Source: Thalassomonas sp. RHCl1
GTDB taxonomy: Bacteria > Pseudomonadota > Gammaproteobacteria > Enterobacterales > Alteromonadaceae
Length of the DNA: 64,000 nucleotides
Reading direction: 5' to 3'
Assembly: GCF_947387555.1 (NCBI RefSeq)
Contig: NZ_CANDNZ010000009.1
Location: 62,001 to 126,000 of the forward strand
Shown piece by piece: positions 1-7,925 of this stretch. Position 1 is the stretch's first letter; every line of letters starts with the position of its first letter. Position numbers and translations under genes: made by a program. The notes below the pieces were generated by a model, which did not search any database, had not been told where the DNA came from, and saw only the letters and a list, made by a program, of their open reading frames with translations.

Positions 1-1641
1 GTTGACGGTCAGGTAAGCATCTCTATTGATGAAACCACCACCCGTGAAGACATCAACACCTTATTCGATATTTTATTGGGTGAAGGCCACGGTTTAGATG
101 TTGCCGCATTAGACAGCGAGATTATCGCCAACGGCAGCCAGTCAATCCCGGCGTCATTAGTACGTGAGTCGGCGATACTGACCCATCCTGTGTTTAACAG
201 CTACCACTCGGAAACCGAGATGTTACGTTACATCAAAAAGCTGGAAAACAAGGATTTGGCCCTGAACCATTCGATGATTTCACTGGGCTCCTGTACCATG
301 AAATTAAATGCCACCGCGCAGATGATCCCGGTTTCCTGGCCTGAATTTGCCAATATGCACCCGTTTGCCCCGAAAGATCAGGCACAGGGCTATAAGCAGA
401 TGATCGACGAGCTGGGCGACTGGCTGGTAGAGCTAACCGGTTACGACAATATTTCCATGCAGCCTAACTCGGGCGCGCAAGGGGAATACGCCGGTTTGGT
501 AGCGATTGCCAAATATCACGAAAGCCGCGGCGAAGGACACAGAAACATCTGTTTGATCCCGTCGTCTGCCCACGGCACCAACCCGGCTTCAGCGCAAATG
601 GTTGGCATGAAAGTGGTTGTGGTAGACTGCGACAAGCAAGGTAACGTCGATATGGACGACCTGCGCGCCAAAGCGAGTGAAATGGCGGACAGCCTGTCTT
701 GTATCATGATCACTTACCCGTCTACCCACGGGGTATATGAAACCACGATTGCCGAAATTTGTGATGTGATTCACGAGCACGGCGGCCAGGTATACCTTGA
801 CGGCGCCAATATGAATGCCCAGGTAGGTTTAACCTCTCCGGGTTTTATCGGCGCAGATGTATCGCACCTTAACCTGCACAAAACCTTCGCTATTCCTCAC
901 GGTGGCGGCGGACCGGGTATGGGACCTATTGGTGTTAAGAAACACCTTGCCCCCTTCTTACCGGATCATGCCCTGGTTAATGTGGATGAAAGCACCCAAG
1001 GCAATGGCGCGGTTTCTGCGGCTCCTTACGGTAGTGCCGGTATTTTATGTATCTCTTACCTGTACATTGCTTTATTAGGCAAGCAAGGGGTAACAGACTC
1101 GACTAAGTATGCCATTACCAATGCTAACTATCTGGCCCACAAGTTAAGCCAGCATTACCCGATTTTATATACCGGGGCCAATGGGCGGGTGGCGCACGAA
1201 TGTATCGTAGACCTTCGTCCGATCAAAGAAGCTTCCGGCATTACCGAAATGGATGTTGCCAAGCGTTTGATGGATTACGGTTTTCATGCGCCGACTATGT
1301 CGTTCCCGGTTGCCGGTACCTTGATGATAGAGCCGACAGAGTCAGAAGCTAAACCTGAGCTGGACCGTTTTATTGAAGCCATGACCTGCATCCGCGATGA
1401 AATTCGCAAGGTAGAAGCCGGTGAGTGGACGCTGGAAGACAACCCGCTGCACAATGCGCCGCATACTTTAGCCGATATCACCGATACCTGGGAGCGTGGT
1501 TATTCCGTTGCCCAGGCGGTATTCCCGGTACCGGCTGCTGCGGCAAATAAGTTCTGGCCGACGGTTAACCGCATCGATGACGTGTTTGGTGACCGTAACC
1601 TGATTTGTTCTTGTCCTGCGGTTGAGACTTATAAAGATTAA
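1..1641 (+). CDS. gcvP: Glycine dehydrogenase (decarboxylating), P-protein, C-terminal part
   Basis: The frame is open from base 1, so the true start lies upstream and 546 C-terminal residues are visible. The P-protein decarboxylates glycine with PLP and passes the aminomethyl group to the lipoyl arm of the H-protein in the glycine cleavage system. The PLP-lysine motif [16 protein letters not shown] is present, as are the conserved [13 protein letters not shown] and [10 protein letters not shown] stretches. The protein ends normally (CPAVETYKD). A strong hairpin terminator follows, so gcvP is probably the last gene of its operon and the chromosomal border of the integron. Confidence 0.97.
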   Translation, partial: VDGQVSISIDETTTREDINTLFDILLGEGHGLDVAALDSEIIANGSQSIPASLVRESAILTHPVFNSYHSETEMLRYIKKLENKDLALNHSMISLGSCTMKLNATAQMIPVSWPEFANMHPFAPKDQAQGYKQMIDELGDWLVELTGYDNISMQPNSGAQGEYAGLVAIAKYHESRGEGHRNICLIPSSAHGTNPASAQMVGMKVVVVDCDKQGNVDMDDLRAKASEMADSLSCIMITYPSTHGVYETTIAEICDVIHEHGGQVYLDGANMNAQVGLTSPGFIGADVSHLNLHKTFAIPHGGGGPGMGPIGVKKHLAPFLPDHALVNVDESTQGNGAVSAAPYGSAGILCISYLYIALLGKQGVTDSTKYAITNANYLAHKLSQHYPILYTGANGRVAHECIVDLRPIKEASGITEMDVAKRLMDYGFHAPTMSFPVAGTLMIEPTESEAKPELDRFIEAMTCIRDEIRKVEAGEWTLEDNPLHNAPHTLADITDTWERGYSVAQAVFPVPAAAANKFWPTVNRIDDVFGDRNLICSCPAVETYKD

Positions 1642-1660
1642 TGTAAATTGATTTTTGTTG

Positions 1661-1694
1661 AGAAAAGCGAGCTTTGGCTCGCTTTTCTGTTTTT
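1661..1694 (+). terminator. Rho-independent terminator of gcvP
   Basis: Perfect 12-bp stem (AGAAAAGCGAGC / GCTCGCTTTTCT) with a TTTG loop, followed by a T-rich run, 20 bases after the gcvP stop. It also faces the end of the convergent integrase gene. Confidence 0.9.
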
Positions 1695-1722
1695 GAAAGA
1701 TAAGTTATCTGTGCTGTTATAT

Positions 1723-2691
1723 TCACAAGTCACTCAATGGACTGCGTACACCATTGGCTCCGGCCTGGATCACATGGGTATAAATTTGCGTGGTACGGAT
1801 ATCGACATGCCCCAATTGTTCCTGTACGGTGCGGATATCACAGCCACGCTGCAATAAATGAGTAGCAAAACTGTGGCGAAGAGTGTGGCAGCTTACACTT
1901 TTATGAATACCGGCCCTCTTGGCTGCTCTTTTAACGGCTCTTTGCAATGATCTTTCGTCAATGTGATGACGCCTGGTTACGTTATTGGCATGAGGATCCC
2001 GACTCAACCGGGAAGAAGGAAATAGATAATGCCAGCCAAATTCCTTTGCTGCAGTGGGATATTTTTTTGCCAGAGCATGAGGTAACCACACTCCTTGATA
2101 GTCTTTATTTTTTATATCCAGCTCATAAAACTGTTTGCACACGGTGAGCTGCTGTTTTAGCGGTTCTACCAACTCCTTGGCTAAAGTGACCCTTCGGTTT
2201 TTATTGCTTTTACTTTGCCATACCAGAAGGCACAGATAGTCGAAATCAATATCTTGAATGCGCATTCTTAAGGTTTCCATTAACCTCAGACCGCTGCCGT
2301 ACATGAGTTTGGTCATCAGTGAATACTGGGCGGTTACAGCATTTAATAAGGCAGTTACTTCCTCCGGGATGAGTACCGTTGGCAGTTTTGCCTGGCGTGA
2401 TGATTTATTAAAATCAAGATTCAATGATAACGGTGCCTGGATAATTTCTTTATACAGAAACACCAGTGCGTTTAGGGCTATTGCCTGGGTACCAGGAGCA
2501 ACATTACTGTGTGATGACAGGTAAGTTAAAAAATATTCTACCTCTTGATTCCCTAACTCTGACGGGTGCTTTTTATTGTGAAAAAGGATATATTTTTTTA
2601 TCCAATAAATATATGTTTCAATGGTTCGTTTGGCATATCTACGCGTAATCATGAATTCGCTGATGTAGGTGAGAAATAGGGATTGTGGCAT
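1723..2691 (-). CDS. intI: Integron integrase (tyrosine recombinase)
   Basis: 322-residue IntI-type tyrosine recombinase that catalyses attI x attC and attC x attC recombination. Catalytic residues are all visible: Arg in [24 protein letters not shown] (His and Arg), His in [11 protein letters not shown], and Tyr in TTQIYTHV. The integron-specific extra helix region that sets IntI apart from XerC/D is present ([18 protein letters not shown]). The N-terminal SAM-like core-binding domain spans roughly residues 1-90. The gene is transcribed away from the cassette array, as in most integrons. Length and motifs suggest it is intact and active. A LexA box lies 22 bases upstream of the ATG, so SOS control is likely. 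The ribosome binding site is weak. Confidence 0.96.
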   Translation of the reverse strand: MPQSLFLTYISEFMITRRYAKRTIETYIYWIKKYILFHNKKHPSELGNQEVEYFLTYLSSHSNVAPGTQAIALNALVFLYKEIIQAPLSLNLDFNKSSRQAKLPTVLIPEEVTALLNAVTAQYSLMTKLMYGSGLRLMETLRMRIQDIDFDYLCLLVWQSKSNKNRRVTLAKELVEPLKQQLTVCKQFYELDIKNKDYQGVWLPHALAKKYPTAAKEFGWHYLFPSSRLSRDPHANNVTRRHHIDERSLQRAVKRAAKRAGIHKSVSCHTLRHSFATHLLQRGCDIRTVQEQLGHVDIRTTQIYTHVIQAGANGVRSPLSDL

Positions 2692-2713
2692 TTGAATTTA
2701 CTTAGTATTAGTG

Positions 2714-2729
2714 CTGTATGTTTATACAG
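2714..2729. promoter_or_regulatory. LexA (SOS) box of intI
   Basis: CTGTATGTTTATACAG matches the gammaproteobacterial LexA consensus CTGT-N8-ACAG and sits 22 bases upstream of the intI start. On the minus strand it overlaps a TATAAA that could be the -10 element. LexA repression of intI, relieved by ssDNA/RecA, is established for integron integrases. Confidence 0.85.
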
Positions 2730-2818
2730 TTTAGGTGCTATTTATAAAAATGCTTTGTTAGACGGAGAAAAGTCGTATTTCACTTATTTCTCTAATATTC
2801 GAAATAAGAGTGAAGAAA

Positions 2819-2847
2819 TTGAATTAATGGGGTAACCTGTTTATTTT
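2819..2847 (+). promoter_or_regulatory. Candidate cassette promoter (Pc)
   Basis: TTGAAT, a 17-base spacer, then TATTTT, pointing into the cassette array about 75 bases upstream of attI. This is the only reasonable sigma-70-like pair found here on the plus strand; the assignment is by position and motif only. Confidence 0.4.
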
Positions 2848-2868
2848 ACATTTTATTAAATTCAGTAA

Positions 2869-2910
2869 AGACGACAAAGTGTCGTGTTTAATTACGACAT
2901 TTTGTCGTCT
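2869..2910. repeat. Double palindrome / 17-bp hairpin next to attI
   Basis: Arms AGACGACAAAGTGTCGT (2869-2885) and ACGACATTTTGTCGTCT (2894-2910) pair over 17 bp with one mismatch and an 8-base loop. Each arm is itself a palindrome of the form ACGACA-N3-TGTCGT, with centres 23 bp apart. The element lies between the putative cassette promoter and the attI core. It could be a pair of operators, a 5' UTR hairpin, or part of attI. Confidence 0.8.
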
Positions 2911-2925
2911 GTTAAGCTGTTAGGT
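2911..2925 (+). other. attI recombination site (core)
   Basis: GTTAGGT at 2919-2925 is a perfect GTTRRRY core, placed just before the first cassette ORF. A second core-like GTTAAGC lies one base upstream (2911-2917). Insertion of cassettes would occur between G2919 and T2920. The site is assigned from the core and from its position between intI and the first cassette. Confidence 0.75.
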
Positions 2926-2938
2926 AACTCAATAAAGT

Positions 2939-3418
2939 ATGCAATCACCTTTAGACAAAGTTGGCTCTTTTTATGTTTTTTTAGAGGCAATTCATTATGA
3001 CGTAAATGAAGAGTCTTTATGGATTGAAGTTTCCTGTGCAAAACTAGCTGATGAAGTTTATCGTGCAAAACCTAAATCAGGTGATGAGACGGAAGATAGA
3101 ATCGAAAAAGTATTGGATGGGTGCCGGGAGATAATTACTGACGAAAACAGTCCTCGCTATAGGATCAGTTTTGAGCATGTTTTCTACCACCAAGTTTGTG
3201 AAGAGTTTGATTATGATATGTCAAAAGAAAAATGCGATGATAATGGAGTTGTTGGAATCATCGAAGATTCATCACTATTGGCACATTTAAAAAATGATAC
3301 TGAAGTATTTTGGCATTGTGAAAGATCCAAAATGTACGTAGTAGCAACATCAAGCAAATGGTTAAGAGTAGTAAGTTCAGAGCCTCCTGAAATAACGTTG
3401 GTGGAAAGCGTTACCTAA
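2939..3418 (+). CDS. Cassette 1: hypothetical protein (159 aa)
   Basis: Unrecognised soluble acidic protein of the first cassette, the one most exposed to transcription from the integron promoter. No signal peptide or membrane segment is seen. It has several cysteines (VSCAK, DGCRE, HQVCEEF, KEKCDD, WHCER). The ATG lies 20 bases after the attI core, the usual compact cassette layout, but the upstream ribosome binding site is weak. The stop codon lies inside the R'' box of attC1. Confidence 0.75.
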   Translation: MQSPLDKVGSFYVFLEAIHYDVNEESLWIEVSCAKLADEVYRAKPKSGDETEDRIEKVLDGCREIITDENSPRYRISFEHVFYHQVCEEFDYDMSKEKCDDNGVVGIIEDSSLLAHLKNDTEVFWHCERSKMYVVATSSKWLRVVSSEPPEITLVESVT

Positions 3419-3484
3419 CAAGCGCAATCACGCGGAGCAATTTTCCGCTGCGCTTCAAATTGCCCGGTGTTGCGGGCGTTAGTT
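3413..3484 (+). repeat. attC1
   Basis: R'' ACCTAAC and R' GTTAGTT flank a 72-base imperfect inverted repeat. Almost identical in its body to attC3 and related to attC14 and attC16 (family A). Confidence 0.93.
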
Positions 3485-3509
3485 TTCCTATCACATGGAG
3501 AGTGTTATT

Positions 3510-3791
3510 TTGGCTGAATATTTTGATAATAGAGAAGAAGAGTACCTTAACTGGGTAAATACACATCAAGATACTGGTTATGTTGTAAATGTAGATGATC
3601 CTCAAAAATTTAAAAACTACCCAATGGTTCATTTGGCGAAACATAAATTAATATGGGGCCCAAGTAGAACTAACTATACGACAGGTAGATATAAGAAATA
3701 TTGCTCTACGGATCTAAAAGAATTAGAGTCGTGGTCACTCACGATTCATAAAAAAGAGCTAACTTTCTGTAAGGCTTGTTTTAATAAATAA
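3510..3791 (+). CDS. Cassette 2: hypothetical protein (93 aa)
   Basis: Unrecognised small soluble protein rich in Tyr, Lys and Asp, with a C-terminal CKACF motif. A TTG at 3510 is preferred as the start because GGAGAG (3497-3502) lies 7 bases upstream; the in-frame ATG at 3495 overlaps that ribosome binding site and would give 98 residues. Single gene of its cassette, with the stop 10 bases before attC2. Confidence 0.7.
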   Translation: MAEYFDNREEEYLNWVNTHQDTGYVVNVDDPQKFKNYPMVHLAKHKLIWGPSRTNYTTGRYKKYCSTDLKELESWSLTIHKKELTFCKACFNK

Positions 3792-3801
3792 TGGAGTCAA
3801 A

Positions 3802-3857
3802 AACTAACAAATTAAGCCAGCGGATTCGTAAACTCACCGCTGCTTCAGGCGTTAACT
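3802..3857 (+). repeat. attC2
   Basis: Short 56-base attC (family B) with R'' AACTAAC and R' GTTAACT, body like attC5 and attC8 (AGCCAGCGGATTCG ... CCGCTGCTTC). R' departs from GTTRRRY at one position. Confidence 0.88.
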
Positions 3858-3862
3858 GTACT

Positions 3863-4231
3863 ATGAAAAATTCTACTTATATTCCAAATTACATCCCAAA
3901 GTCAGAGCGAATAATTAATTTTATCTGGGGCATTTGTTTAGTGATATATGCTATCTATGGTTACTTCATGGGGGAGTTATATATGCCTGGACGAAGAGGG
4001 ACTGAGGGAACCACATTCACTGGCGATAACTTGGTTATGATAATTGTAGCTATGTTTTTGGGGGCTCTGAATCTCTTTATTACTATTGTCGATCATTATG
4101 ATAAACGAGATAATGAAAAAAATTACAAGTTCATTAGTCGAATTATAATGTTTTTCTCGATATCATTGATTTTAGGTGCTTTTTATGAAGGTTTTTTCCC
4201 TAGTATAACTGTCACGGTTATTCAATCATAA
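3863..4231 (+). CDS. Cassette 3: small membrane protein (122 aa)
   Basis: Unrecognised inner-membrane protein with about three membrane segments (near residues 18-38, 55-75 and 90-110). The ATG at 3863 just after the attC2 core is preferred. An in-frame ATG at 3791 overlaps the stop of the previous gene but would translate the whole attC2 site, so that longer form is probably only read-through. Confidence 0.75.
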   Translation: MKNSTYIPNYIPKSERIINFIWGICLVIYAIYGYFMGELYMPGRRGTEGTTFTGDNLVMIIVAMFLGALNLFITIVDHYDKRDNEKNYKFISRIIMFFSISLILGAFYEGFFPSITVTVIQS

Positions 4232-4236
4232 AACAC

Positions 4237-4308
4237 AGTTAACAAGCGCAATCAAGCGGAGCAATTTTCCGCTGCGCTCCAAATTGCCCGGTGTTGCGGG
4301 CGTTAGTA
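4237..4308 (+). repeat. attC3
   Basis: 72-base family A attC, R'' AGTTAAC, R' GTTAGTA, body nearly identical to attC1. Confidence 0.92.
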
Positions 4309-4487
4309 GGCCACCACTAGTCAAGCTGAATTATTGTAAAAATAGCTGTGTAGAAAGCGGGCTGGTGGTTGGTACTTAGCTCAATATTCACGGTTTGGTG
4401 GGTAGTGGTGGTAGGTGCAAATAGCATCTTCCGTATATCCCCCAAACCATTATTTAAACAGTTAGTGTGGTGCAAATAACCAGCAAC
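4309..4487 (+). other. Cassette 4: ORF-less cassette
   Basis: No ORF of cassette type on either strand. Its sequence is related to the body of cassette 10: both share a GGCCACC(A/G)CTA start, a stretch around CTCAA-ATTCAC, TTGGTG-GTAG-GGTGGT, and TAGCATCTTCC or GGCATCTTCC. Where cassette 10 keeps a short open frame, this copy has two in-frame TAG codons, so the shared signal is unlikely to be protein. It could be a promoter, an RNA or an old remnant. Confidence 0.7.
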
Positions 4488-4568
4488 CACTAACAAGTAA
4501 AATCACCCGACAAAATACAGCTGGCCGTTCCGTCCAGCCGCATTTTTCAGGTGTTTTAAGCGTTATGT
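4488..4568 (+). repeat. attC4
   Basis: 81-base attC, R'' CACTAAC, R' GTTATGT, with a central stem around CAGCTGGCCG / CAGCCGC. Confidence 0.85.
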
Positions 4569-4600
4569 GTTTCTCTAGCTTTGGTGCTTGCAATTAGTAT

Positions 4601-4912
4601 ATGGATAGCATTGTCTTTATTTTAATTAGTGCAGTTGGGCTTTGCTTAGCAACTTTCCCATGCATGGGGCTTTTATATATTCCAAATTTATTCTTCAGCC
4701 CTAAATGGTATGTTCCTTTTATCTGGTTAGGAGGATTATCAATGCTATTAGCCATGCTTACAGCTATTGTAATCAATCTGGAACTAGAAGCCGGTGTGTT
4801 CTCTGTAGGCATATTTTTGATAGCTGTATCATGTGTATGGGCATTTATTATTCTACCTATTTTCTTTATATATAAATGGGTTACTATAAGGGGGAGGTGT
4901 TCAAACACATAA
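4601..4912 (+). CDS. Cassette 5: small membrane protein (103 aa)
   Basis: Unrecognised, very hydrophobic protein with three predicted membrane segments (about residues 3-28, 37-60 and 67-92) and a short basic tail (KWVTIRGRC). ATG at 4601; no clear ribosome binding site is seen. The stop codon overlaps R'' of attC5. Confidence 0.7.
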   Translation: MDSIVFILISAVGLCLATFPCMGLLYIPNLFFSPKWYVPFIWLGGLSMLLAMLTAIVINLELEAGVFSVGIFLIAVSCVWAFIILPIFFIYKWVTIRGRCSNT

Positions 4913-4963
4913 CAAATTAAACCAGCGGATTCGCTACGCTCTCCGCTGTTCAAAGCGTTATAA
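4907..4963 (+). repeat. attC5
   Basis: 57-base family B attC, R'' ACATAAC, R' GTTATAA. Confidence 0.9.
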
Positions 4964-5030
4964 AGAAAATGGAGTGTGCAGTTTCACTCCCTAATTGAAG
5001 TAACTTAACTTTCAAGATAGGAGAAATGAA

Positions 5031-6032
5031 ATGTCAAAACTATTATTTTCAACTGACACTGATTCGGGGACTATTACGGTTCTAGATCCGACGGCCTCAA
5101 TGAAAACCGTTTGTAAAATCGCTGTAGGAAACGGACCACGAGGGCCAGTCAAATTTACAACAACTGGAAGGGGGTTTGTGGCAAACCACGCTGGAAATAC
5201 CCTTTCAGAAATAGATGCGTATTCGCTTCGAGAATTATCAAGAATAAAAGTCGGAAATGCGCCTATTGGCGTGGCCATAGTTCCTGGTGATAGATATGCT
5301 CTTACTTCTTGCTCAGGCGACAATAATATCGCCGTTATCGATCTTGATAGCCGAGAAGTCGTTCATAGTTTAGTTACCGGTAGAGAACCCAGACATATGG
5401 ATATTACTCCATGTGGAAAATATGCATATGCCGCTGTATCAGGAGGAGACTATATTTCAAAAATAAATGTCGAGGCGCTAAGTCAAAATAATAAAAAAAA
5501 TATATCCGATACCGTCAGAGAGGAAAAGCGAATTTTTCTAGGTGAAGGTACAATGCCTTATAGTTTCGCAATAAATTCAACTGGCGAATATGGTTTGGCT
5601 GCAAACAATCAGACGGAGTATGTGTCCATCGTCGATCTTAAGAACGACAAGGTTTTTAAAGAAGTTAAAGTAGGAAACAAAGGAGCTAGGGGAAGCGTTT
5701 TTTCTCCAGATGGAGACAAAGTATTTGTAACGATTGAGGATATAAACGAAATTCTCGCTATAGATGTTTCAACTGGAAATATAGATAATAGGTTCCCAGT
5801 GGGGCCAGGGCCTAGAGGGATTATTCTGGATGAGCAAACAAATACATTGTTTGCTTCGGCTTTCGCTAGGAATAAAGCCGTTTCTACATCGGCAATAACG
5901 AAGCCTAACAGTGTTTCAATAGTTGAGTTAGGTTCTGTGACTACCCTCAAGGCACTAAGTAGCGCAACACCAAGCTTTAAGGAAGTTAGTGTTGGTGCTG
6001 GGCCATGTAGCGTTAATATTTTCACGAGATAA
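5031..6032 (+). CDS. Cassette 6, gene 1: YVTN-type beta-propeller protein
   Basis: 333 residues with repeated beta-propeller blades of the YVTN/surface-layer type, about 40 residues each (for example TITVLDPTA, IAVIDLDSREVVHSL, VSIVDLKNDKVFKEV, ILAIDVSTGNIDNRF, each followed by a G-N/P-R-G or G-P-turn). No signal peptide is visible, which is unusual because most YVTN proteins are exported. AGGAGAAATGAA precedes the ATG, a good ribosome binding site. It shares one cassette with the next gene, 18 bases downstream, so the two are probably co-translated partners. Binding partner unknown. Confidence 0.85.
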   Translation: MSKLLFSTDTDSGTITVLDPTASMKTVCKIAVGNGPRGPVKFTTTGRGFVANHAGNTLSEIDAYSLRELSRIKVGNAPIGVAIVPGDRYALTSCSGDNNIAVIDLDSREVVHSLVTGREPRHMDITPCGKYAYAAVSGGDYISKINVEALSQNNKKNISDTVREEKRIFLGEGTMPYSFAINSTGEYGLAANNQTEYVSIVDLKNDKVFKEVKVGNKGARGSVFSPDGDKVFVTIEDINEILAIDVSTGNIDNRFPVGPGPRGIILDEQTNTLFASAFARNKAVSTSAITKPNSVSIVELGSVTTLKALSSATPSFKEVSVGAGPCSVNIFTR

Positions 6033-6050
6033 AAAGGGAGGTGCCAGAAG

Positions 6051-6692
6051 GTGATGCCTTCTGGCCAAATTCCAATGAAATTTGAACAACTTTATGATTG
6101 GTCGCTGGTTCCAGAAAAACATAAGTTTGATTCGAACAATGAACTCTTAACCAAAAAGGTATACGAAGAGAATTTTAGATGGTTAAGAAATGACAGAACC
6201 CCAGCTCTTTGCCCATCTTATAGAAAGGCTTTTGAGTTAGGCTGGATAGTGAGAAGTCCTGTGGACATAGTATTGTGTCCTATACAAGAAATTCAACTTG
6301 CGAATAGTGAAGACAAAGCCGAAATCATGTCTCTATGTAATTTTGATTCAATTTGGACTAGAGATTCGAATGCGTTTGGCATTCGAACAGACATGAACTT
6401 TGCAGCTTACGAATTTAATGATGCAGGAAAATGGGAGTCTATGTTTATTGTAAACGGACACTCTTCGCTTGAATGGAGGCTCGGTTTTAAATGTGTACCA
6501 GATAAAGAGGAATCTATTTTAGTAATTGAGGAATTTGGAACACAGCCAATTGGCATAATACCAGGGCTTTTAAGTATGAAACATGTAACCTCAAAAACCG
6601 GTATGTCTGTTGCGATCAAGCCTCTAGAGCAACGTAAAATATCTAGAGGGGATATCATTGCTCGGCTAATTCCTGTGGCAAATGCTTTATAA
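6051..6692 (+). CDS. Cassette 6, gene 2: unknown soluble protein (213 aa)
   Basis: Second gene of the two-gene cassette. GTG at 6051 follows GGGAGG (6036-6041) by 9 bases; ATG at 6054 is an alternative. No signal peptide or membrane helix. The pattern RWLRNDRTP, then YRKAFELGWIVRSPVDI, then a C-terminal GDIIARLIPV, is reminiscent of the DUF6065 family, but this is an impression, not an alignment. The stop falls just inside attC6. The pairing with a beta-propeller suggests a joint function. Confidence 0.75.
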   Translation: MMPSGQIPMKFEQLYDWSLVPEKHKFDSNNELLTKKVYEENFRWLRNDRTPALCPSYRKAFELGWIVRSPVDIVLCPIQEIQLANSEDKAEIMSLCNFDSIWTRDSNAFGIRTDMNFAAYEFNDAGKWESMFIVNGHSSLEWRLGFKCVPDKEESILVIEEFGTQPIGIIPGLLSMKHVTSKTGMSVAIKPLEQRKISRGDIIARLIPVANAL

Positions 6693-6767
6693 CAAGGCCA
6701 TCAAAAATCGCGCACTTCGTGCGCTGGACTCGCAACAAGTTGCTTGCCTTTTATGGCGGCGTTATAA
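6687..6767 (+). repeat. attC6
   Basis: 81-base attC of family C (with attC7): CGCGCACTTCGTGCGCTGGACTC body, R'' TTATAAC, R' GTTATAA. Confidence 0.9.
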
Positions 6768-6785
6768 GCCTTCGGTGAGGATATC

Positions 6786-7064
6786 GTGGAGTTAAACAAA
6801 ACTTACGAAAATGTGGTTGTAGATGAGTTCAACGTTAAGCGTGAGAATGATACTTTTACAGTGACATTCGAATTTATTTCTGAGAAAAATCCTACCAAAG
6901 TTACATTAAAAGGAATCCGAGTAGCTGATAACTTATGTGAATTGTTGGAAGCTGAAAGGCTATGGATTGAAGAATGCGATAATGGGCAACTTGAATTTGG
7001 CCGTTTTACGCTAGGTATTTCGCATGAATCGTATACAGAAGTTACGTTTGATGAATTGGGGTAA
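6786..7064 (+). CDS. Cassette 7: hypothetical protein (92 aa)
   Basis: Unrecognised small acidic protein with mostly beta-type pattern in its first half. GTG start at 6786 with GTGAGG five bases upstream. No signal or membrane segment. Sole gene of its cassette. Confidence 0.7.
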   Translation: MELNKTYENVVVDEFNVKRENDTFTVTFEFISEKNPTKVTLKGIRVADNLCELLEAERLWIEECDNGQLEFGRFTLGISHESYTEVTFDELG

Positions 7065-7070
7065 TGTAGC

Positions 7071-7151
7071 TTATAACAAGGGCCTCAAACATCGCGCACT
7101 ACGTGCGCTGGACTCGCAACAAGTTGCTCGCCGTTTAGGCCTGCGTTATGT
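7071..7151 (+). repeat. attC7
   Basis: 81-base family C attC, R'' TTATAAC, R' GTTATGT; body close to attC6. Confidence 0.9.
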
Positions 7152-7176
7152 GTTTCACTAGCATGGAGTAATTGTC

Positions 7177-7407
7177 ATTATCCCTCGTAGCTATATTAAT
7201 TCTAGTGAATGTAAGCGTTGTCGTCTCCAGTTCAACGATAGGGAGCCTCATTGCCCTCATTGTTCAGGCCTTTCTGACTTGGAAGCCATGAAATTGAAAA
7301 GTGAATTCCAAAAGAATGTATTACAACTAAATGAAGGTTTAGGTAAAAATTTTTCACTGTTGTTTATACTAATTATCTTTTTGATGTTATTGTTATTTTT
7401 TGTATAA
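7177..7407 (+). CDS. Cassette 8: zinc-ribbon, C-tail membrane protein with non-standard ATT start
   Basis: 76 residues read from ATT at 7177. The frame encodes IIPRSYINSS, a two-knuckle zinc ribbon CKRC-N(16)-CPHC, a charged helix, and one C-terminal membrane helix (about residues 59-76). An in-frame TAG lies at 7159 and no ATG, GTG, TTG or CTG occurs between it and the conserved N terminus; the first in-frame TTG and ATG (7279, 7288) come after the zinc knuckles. GGAG at 7165-7168 is 8 bases before ATT 7177 (ATT 7171 is also possible, but too close). The stop is 5 bases before attC8. Function unknown. Confidence 0.65.
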   Translation: MIPRSYINSSECKRCRLQFNDREPHCPHCSGLSDLEAMKLKSEFQKNVLQLNEGLGKNFSLLFILIIFLMLLLFFV

Positions 7408-7411
7408 AAAC

Positions 7412-7468
7412 ACATAACAAATAAAGCCAGCGGAATCGCTACGCTCTCCGCTGCTTCAGGCGTTATGT
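7412..7468 (+). repeat. attC8
   Basis: 57-base family B attC, R'' ACATAAC, R' GTTATGT. Confidence 0.9.
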
Positions 7469-7482
7469 GGTAAGGAGAGTGC

Positions 7483-7899
7483 GTGGATTTCAAAATTGAT
7501 TATACAAGATATTCAAATGAGGAACTTAGGGATGCACTTGCTCATATTGATAAAGATAAATATCCTGAACGAGCCAAAGAGAAACGAAGTACTATTCAAG
7601 TAAAAAGAGCGGAGAAAATAAAAAAGGAAAAGTACCATGCTGAAATGGGTAACTTGGTAATTGTGGTATTTTTGATTTTTACAGGTTTGTTTGCCTTGAT
7701 TACTGGGTACTTTGATTGGTACGACGGAGTATCAACTGGACGAAACGGAACTCTTTTAAGAGCCGATGATTATGAAAAGTTTGATTCTTTAATACGTCTT
7801 AGAGTTTTAGTGGGTTTTGCTTGTTTAAGTGGTGCTGCTTATAAAATACTTAATAAAAGTGGGTTACTACATAACAAAAGCAGTAAATGTGACCGCTAA
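7483..7899 (+). CDS. Cassette 9: membrane protein (138 aa)
   Basis: N-terminal YSNEELRDALAHIDKDKYPER motif region (acidic helix ending in KYPER) followed by a basic stretch and two membrane segments (about residues 57-75 and 108-124). GTG start with AAGGAG 7 bases upstream. The last ten codons run through the R'' and L'' boxes of attC9, so the C terminus is partly set by the recombination site. Function unknown. Confidence 0.78.
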   Translation: MDFKIDYTRYSNEELRDALAHIDKDKYPERAKEKRSTIQVKRAEKIKKEKYHAEMGNLVIVVFLIFTGLFALITGYFDWYDGVSTGRNGTLLRADDYEKFDSLIRLRVLVGFACLSGAAYKILNKSGLLHNKSSKCDR

Positions 7900-7925
7900 A
7901 GCGGCACTTTCTGCAAGCGTTATTC
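7869..7925 (+). repeat. attC9
   Basis: 57-base attC, R'' ACATAAC, R' GTTATTC, central GACCGCTAAAGCGGCAC stem; overlaps the 3' end of the cassette 9 gene. Confidence 0.85.

Noticed and set aside
1947-2648. Plus-strand frames over the integrase gene
   Set aside because: All are in the shadow of intI, which has complete catalytic motifs on the minus strand.
7257-7493. 78-codon minus-strand frame over cassette 8 and attC8
   Set aside because: It runs opposite to the array, across an attC, and shadows the zinc-ribbon frame.
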